From the NCBI GenBank assembly GCA_964400725.1, contig CAYNVS010000070.1, positions 1 through 11,616 on the forward strand: a DNA stretch of 11,616 nucleotides, written 5' to 3'. The notes below the pieces were generated by a model. That model saw nothing but the letters and a program-made list of their open reading frames with translations. It did no database searches and had not been told where the DNA came from. The stretch is from CAYNVS01 sp964400725. GTDB lineage: Bacteria > Myxococcota_A > SURF-8 > CAYNVS01. A program made the position numbers and the translations under genes. Positions 8,338 to 11,616 of the stretch are shown here, piece after piece (within the stretch, counting starts at the first letter, position 1; each line of letters starts with the position of its first letter).

Positions 8338-8703
8338 ATGACTCGAGGAATTGCTCGCGGACAACATGTTTCAGAAGATAAAAAGGAATTAGCTAAAAGC
8401 CTTAGGAATAACCAGACCGAAGCGGAAAAAGTTTTATGGTATATGATCAAAGGCAAACAGGTGAATGGCCGCAGGTTCCGCCGTCAGCAAATTATAGATG
8501 GGTACATAGCCGATTTTTATTGTCCGCAAATCGGATTGGTTATTGAACTTGACGGCGGCGCGCATAGAGGGCAAAAAGACTATGACGAAAAGCGCGACAA
8601 CGCAATGGCCGGATTGAATCTAAAAGTCGTTCGCTTTTCAAATGACGAAGTTTTAAATCGGATTGATAGCGTGATTGAAAGATTGAAAAGATTGACGGAA
8701 TAA
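8338..8703 (+). CDS. DUF559 family endonuclease (Vsr-like)
   Basis: A 121-residue protein of the DUF559 family, related to the Vsr mismatch nuclease fold; members are predicted DNA endonucleases, some linked to homing or mobile elements. Family hallmarks are visible: TEAEKVLW (27-34), GRRFRRQQ (44-51), and the core YIADFYCP (56-63) followed by IELDGGAH (69-76), giving Asp59, Glu70, Asp72 and His76 as likely active-site residues. The C-terminal VVRFSNDEVLNRID is also typical. Length is normal and no lesion is seen. An in-frame TAA at 8332 fixes the ATG start; the ribosome site (AAAAAGG, 8323-8329) is modest. It lies between the frameshifted res gene and mod, flanked by nearly identical repeats, and has slightly lower GC (about 45%) than mod. 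It could be an autonomous homing-type nuclease or an accessory nuclease of the R-M system; the repeats favour the first. Confidence 0.9.
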   Translation: MTRGIARGQHVSEDKKELAKSLRNNQTEAEKVLWYMIKGKQVNGRRFRRQQIIDGYIADFYCPQIGLVIELDGGAHRGQKDYDEKRDNAMAGLNLKVVRFSNDEVLNRIDSVIERLKRLTE

Positions 8704-8787
8704 ACCCCGCCCCCTTCCCCTCCCCGTATTGCGGGGAGGGGCTAACTTCCTCCCCCTGCGCGACGGGGGGAGGTTAGGCGGGGGGTA
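8703..8787 (+). repeat. GC-rich palindromic repeat, copy 2
   Basis: Second copy of the 85-bp element at 8239-8323, in direct orientation, differing only at 8746, within the unpaired bulge of the second hairpin. It starts at the DUF559 stop codon and ends just before the mod ribosome site, so its fold could influence mod translation or transcript stability. Confidence 0.95.
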
Positions 8788-8802
8788 GAAAAGGAGTTCA
8801 TA

Positions 8803-11511
8803 ATGGCGAAAAAGACGAGTAGCGAAACCTCCATCGAGCACGTAAAGCACGCGGACAAGCGAACCAATATTCCTACCGAAGAGCTTCGCGGCTTCGTGGA
8901 ACGAGACGAGCTTGCGCCTCCTAAAATGCTTTACCCGAGAGATACCTCGCTCGACCCGCAGCTTGTATGGCAGGGGAAGGACGAGCAGGACTCGAAAGAG
9001 CTGGAAGTCCCTGTCGTCCCGATTTACATTCAAGAAAAGATACACCCCCGCGCGCTGGTTGATGAAGTAAAGCGAAACGCGAAGAAGCCGCAGAAAAACG
9101 AGCTGCCAGACCTGTTTGCCGACTTTAACGGCATAAAGTTTGAAGATTTGATTGACTTTTACCAGCACGAACAAAACTGGTCGAACCGCATGATATTGGG
9201 CGACAGCCTGTACGTTATGGCGAGCCTTGCCGAGAAAGAGGGCTTAAAAGGGAAGGTCCAGATGATTTACATGGACCCGCCCTACGGCATTAAATTCGGC
9301 AGCAACTGGCAGGTAAGCACGCGCAAGCGCGACGTAAAAGACGGCAAAGCGGCGGACGCCACGCGCCAGCCCGAGCAGATTAAAGCGTTCAGAGACACTT
9401 GGAAGAACGGCATACATAGCTACCTTTCGTATTTACGCGACAGGCTTGTTATTGCCCGAGAGTTGCTTACCGATACCGGCAGCGTGTTTGTGCAGATTGG
9501 CGATGAGAATGTGCACTTGGTAAGGTGCTTACTTGATGAGGTCTTTGGAAATGATAATTTTATCTCTCTGATAACATTGCAAAAAAGTGGTGGATTGACT
9601 TCAGAAGGTATATCATCGGTCGCTGATTATTTGCTATGGTATTCAAAAGATAAATTAAAGGTTAAAGCAAAGAAATTATTTCGCGAACGAAGCTCAAACG
9701 CAATAAATGACAGAAATTATAATGAAAGCGAAATGGAAGATGACACATTTCAGTCTGTGGCATTGACATCTTCACATGAATATTCGCGAGGTAAAGAGCC
9801 TTTCTATTTTTCTGGAAAAAATTATTACCCTGGAAATCGTTATTGGAGTACGAGCCCTGAAGGTCTTAAAAGGCTGGATATAGCAAATAGAATGCTCACA
9901 ACTGTAAATACTCTTCGTTATAAAATGTTTTTTACAGATTTTCCAGTGATGCCAGTGTCAAATATTTGGAGTGACCTTATGGGAGCCACAGATATGATAT
10001 ATGTTGTTCAGACAAACAATAAAATCATTAAACGTTGTATGTTAATGACTACCGACCCGGGCGACATTGTGCTTGACCCTACCTGCGGCAGCGGCACAAC
10101 CGCCTACGTTGCCGAGCAATGGGGCCGCCGCTGGATTACCATAGACACAAGCCGCGTAGCCCTCGCCCTTGCCCGCACCCGCATAATGACGGCGCGCTAC
10201 CCGTATTACCTGCTGGTTGACAGCTCCGAAGGAGTTAAAAAGGAAATTGAGGCGAGCGGGCATATCGCGCCGCAGCAGAATGTAAACTTTGCCGGCGACG
10301 TTAAAAAAGGGTTTGTTTATAAAAAAGTTCCGCACATTACGCTTAAAAGCATAGCCAACAACGAAGAGATTGACGTAATTCACGCTAAATATCAGGAGAA
10401 GCTGGAGCCGCTGCTTGCTCAGATAAACAAAGCTGCCGGCGCGAGTTACCATGAATGGGAACTGCCGCGTCAGCCGCCGGACGGCTTTAAGCCCGAAGCG
10501 AAGAAACTTTTAACCGAATGGCTGGCTTTGCGCCGCAAGCGGCAGGAAGAGATTGACGCGTCAATAGCCAAGCGCGCCGAAATGGAAGTTTTATACGACC
10601 AGCCGTTTGAAGATAAGAAGAGGCTGCGCGTCTCCGGCCCGTTTACGGTGGAAAGCCTTTCGCCTCACCGCGTCCTTTCAACCGACGACGAACTGCCCCA
10701 AACCGTTAAGGAAGGCAAGGAACAGCCCGGCGGCGGACAATTCGAGAATATGATACTCGAACATCTTAAAAAGTCCGGCGTTCAAAACACTATTAAAAAC
10801 GAGCGCATGAAGTTCGACAGACTTGAGCCGTTCGCCGGTTCATGGCTGCACGCGCAGGGCGAGACGACCGAACGGGACGGCAGGGTAAGACGCGTCGCGG
10901 TGCACATCGGCCCGGAGCGGGGCACCGTCGGTTCCGACCATATTAAAGAGGCAGCCAAAGAAGCCGTTCAGGGGCTTGGCTTTGATATTCTTCTCGTCTG
11001 CGGGTTCGCGTTCGCCCCTCATGTTATTGAGGAAACCAAGAAATACGGCAAACTTACGGTTTTAATAGTCCGCATGAACCCCGACCTTGCGATGGGCGAC
11101 GAACTTCTTAAAAACACCGGAGGCGGAAACCTGTTTATGGTCTTCGGCGAGCCGGACGTTGAGATTGCCGAAACTCCGCTCGGCCAGATTACGGTTCAGA
11201 TAAAAGGCGTGGACGTTTACGACCCGACGACCGGCGAAATCCGCTCGCACGACACCGATAATATCGCCTGCTGGTTTGTCGATACGAATTACAACGGCGA
11301 GAGCTTTTTCGTTCGCCACGCTTACTTTACAGGCGCCGATAAACCTTACGAAAACCTGCGCCGCGCCATGAAAGCCGATATTGACGAAGACGCATGGGCG
11401 CAGCTTTATTCCGTTAGAAGCCGCCCGTTCGATAAGCCGGACACTGGCAAAATAGCGGTGAAGGTTATTAACCATTACGGAGATGAAGTTTTAAAGGTGT
11501 TTACGGTTTAA
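8803..11511 (+). CDS. mod: Type III-like DNA adenine methyltransferase (Mod subunit)
   Basis: A 902-residue site-specific methyltransferase expected to methylate adenine N6 and supply sequence specificity to Res. Motif order is beta class: catalytic DPPY at 158-161, then S-adenosylmethionine-binding motif I DPTCGSGTT at 425-433. The target-recognition region lies between them (about residues 245-414) and is much more AT-rich than the rest. The protein is longer than many type III Mods; its C-terminal 470 residues include a coiled charged stretch (about 540-600) and a conserved-looking end (NIACWFVDTNYNGESFFVRH), which I recognise as typical of the long Mods found with this kind of Res. AAGGAG (8791-8796), 6 nt before the ATG, gives a strong start. 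The gene is intact, so methylation may persist even though res is frameshifted. Having mod after res is the reverse of the commonest type III order. Confidence 0.93.
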   Translation: MAKKTSSETSIEHVKHADKRTNIPTEELRGFVERDELAPPKMLYPRDTSLDPQLVWQGKDEQDSKELEVPVVPIYIQEKIHPRALVDEVKRNAKKPQKNELPDLFADFNGIKFEDLIDFYQHEQNWSNRMILGDSLYVMASLAEKEGLKGKVQMIYMDPPYGIKFGSNWQVSTRKRDVKDGKAADATRQPEQIKAFRDTWKNGIHSYLSYLRDRLVIARELLTDTGSVFVQIGDENVHLVRCLLDEVFGNDNFISLITLQKSGGLTSEGISSVADYLLWYSKDKLKVKAKKLFRERSSNAINDRNYNESEMEDDTFQSVALTSSHEYSRGKEPFYFSGKNYYPGNRYWSTSPEGLKRLDIANRMLTTVNTLRYKMFFTDFPVMPVSNIWSDLMGATDMIYVVQTNNKIIKRCMLMTTDPGDIVLDPTCGSGTTAYVAEQWGRRWITIDTSRVALALARTRIMTARYPYYLLVDSSEGVKKEIEASGHIAPQQNVNFAGDVKKGFVYKKVPHITLKSIANNEEIDVIHAKYQEKLEPLLAQINKAAGASYHEWELPRQPPDGFKPEAKKLLTEWLALRRKRQEEIDASIAKRAEMEVLYDQPFEDKKRLRVSGPFTVESLSPHRVLSTDDELPQTVKEGKEQPGGGQFENMILEHLKKSGVQNTIKNERMKFDRLEPFAGSWLHAQGETTERDGRVRRVAVHIGPERGTVGSDHIKEAAKEAVQGLGFDILLVCGFAFAPHVIEETKKYGKLTVLIVRMNPDLAMGDELLKNTGGGNLFMVFGEPDVEIAETPLGQITVQIKGVDVYDPTTGEIRSHDTDNIACWFVDTNYNGESFFVRHAYFTGADKPYENLRRAMKADIDEDAWAQLYSVRSRPFDKPDTGKIAVKVINHYGDEVLKVFTV
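9535..10045 (+). other. AT-rich target-recognition segment inside mod
   Basis: By hand count 9541-10020 is 166/480 G+C (about 35%), while sampled lines on either side are 50% (9241-9300, 9421-9480) and visibly above 55% from 10081. The edges fall in conserved text: FGNDNFIS before and MTTDPGDIVLDPTCGSG after. The segment matches the expected position of the specificity domain of a beta-class Mod, so it was probably exchanged by recombination. Confidence 0.7.
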
Positions 11512-11556
11512 AATACGTGGAGGTTTGACGGTAACCTTCGTGGAAAGGACTAATAA

Positions 11557-11616
11557 ATGCAATTAGTTGCAAATAAAGTGAATGATTGTTGGTTGGAAAA
11601 TTTTGTCCAACTTGAA
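11557..11616 (+). CDS. Start of an unidentified gene, cut by the window end
   Basis: An ATG preceded by AAAGGA (11544-11549, 7 nt spacing) opens a frame of 20 codons, MQLVANKVNDCWLENFVQLE, that runs off the window. It starts 45 bp after the mod stop with no terminator between, so it may be the next gene of the R-M operon. It is AT-rich compared with mod. Too short to assign a family. Confidence 0.5.
   Translation, partial: MQLVANKVNDCWLENFVQLE

Larger units (their letters stand above)
8239..8787 (+). mobile_element. Putative DUF559 nuclease cassette between direct palindromic repeats
   Basis: One nuclease gene sits between two 84/85-identical direct repeats, with a unit length of 464 bp. 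Each repeat directly follows a stop codon (res, then DUF559) and each is followed by an A-rich ribosome-site region and an ATG. Deletion by repeat recombination would leave res, one repeat and mod, a plausible pre-insertion state. No transposase, terminal inverted repeats outside the unit or target duplication is visible, so mobility is inferred from architecture and from the homing-like relatives of the nuclease. Confidence 0.4.

Noticed and set aside
8239..8787. Minimal CRISPR array
   Set aside because: Only two copies, 85 bp long, separated by a full gene; no spacer-sized units.
8653..9174. 173-residue minus-strand reading frame
   Set aside because: It is the shadow of the DUF559 end, the GC-rich repeat and the mod start; composition is biased and it has no motif.

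Overview
The window looks bacterial: short intergenic gaps, clear Shine-Dalgarno sites, and all real genes on the + strand. The left part (1-4852) is AT-rich, about 38-40% GC in lines I counted. It encodes two exported-type, cysteine-rich proteins of the kind common in large-genome Gram-negative predators and fermenters such as Myxococcota or Bradymonadales and related deltaproteobacterial lineages. That taxonomic guess rests on protein style only. The right part (5191-11511) is near 50% GC and holds a type III-like restriction-modification island. The change in composition across the 338-bp gap at 4853-5190 suggests that the island was acquired.

Layout. (1) 3-3719: the 3' part of a very large cysteine-rich zinc metallopeptidase with an HELGH motif; its start lies outside the window. 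(2) 3740-4852: an exported protein with a 100-residue acidic tract (49 Asp/Glu, no Lys/Arg) followed by 34 cysteines in 237 residues, in an apparent operon with gene 1. (3) 4853-5190: a gap with a plausible sigma70-type promoter just before res and a short stretch resembling group II intron domain V. (4) 5191-8240: res, the helicase/endonuclease subunit, split by a one-base frameshift at 7127-7130. (5) 8239-8787: a small DUF559 (Vsr-like) nuclease gene between two 85-bp GC-rich palindromic repeats that differ at one base; the unit has a 464-bp period. (6) 8803-11511: mod, a beta-class N6-adenine methyltransferase whose target-recognition region is markedly AT-rich (about 35% GC) against its flanks. 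(7) 11557-11616: the start of another gene.

How they work together. Mod would methylate a specific site and Res would translocate and cut unmodified DNA. As sequenced, the frameshift removes the nuclease half of Res, leaving a helicase-only product beside an intact methyltransferase. The most unusual structure is the DUF559 cassette between res and mod: recombination between its two repeats would cleanly delete it and leave one repeat between the two genes. This points to a small, possibly homing-type nuclease element lodged in the R-M operon.
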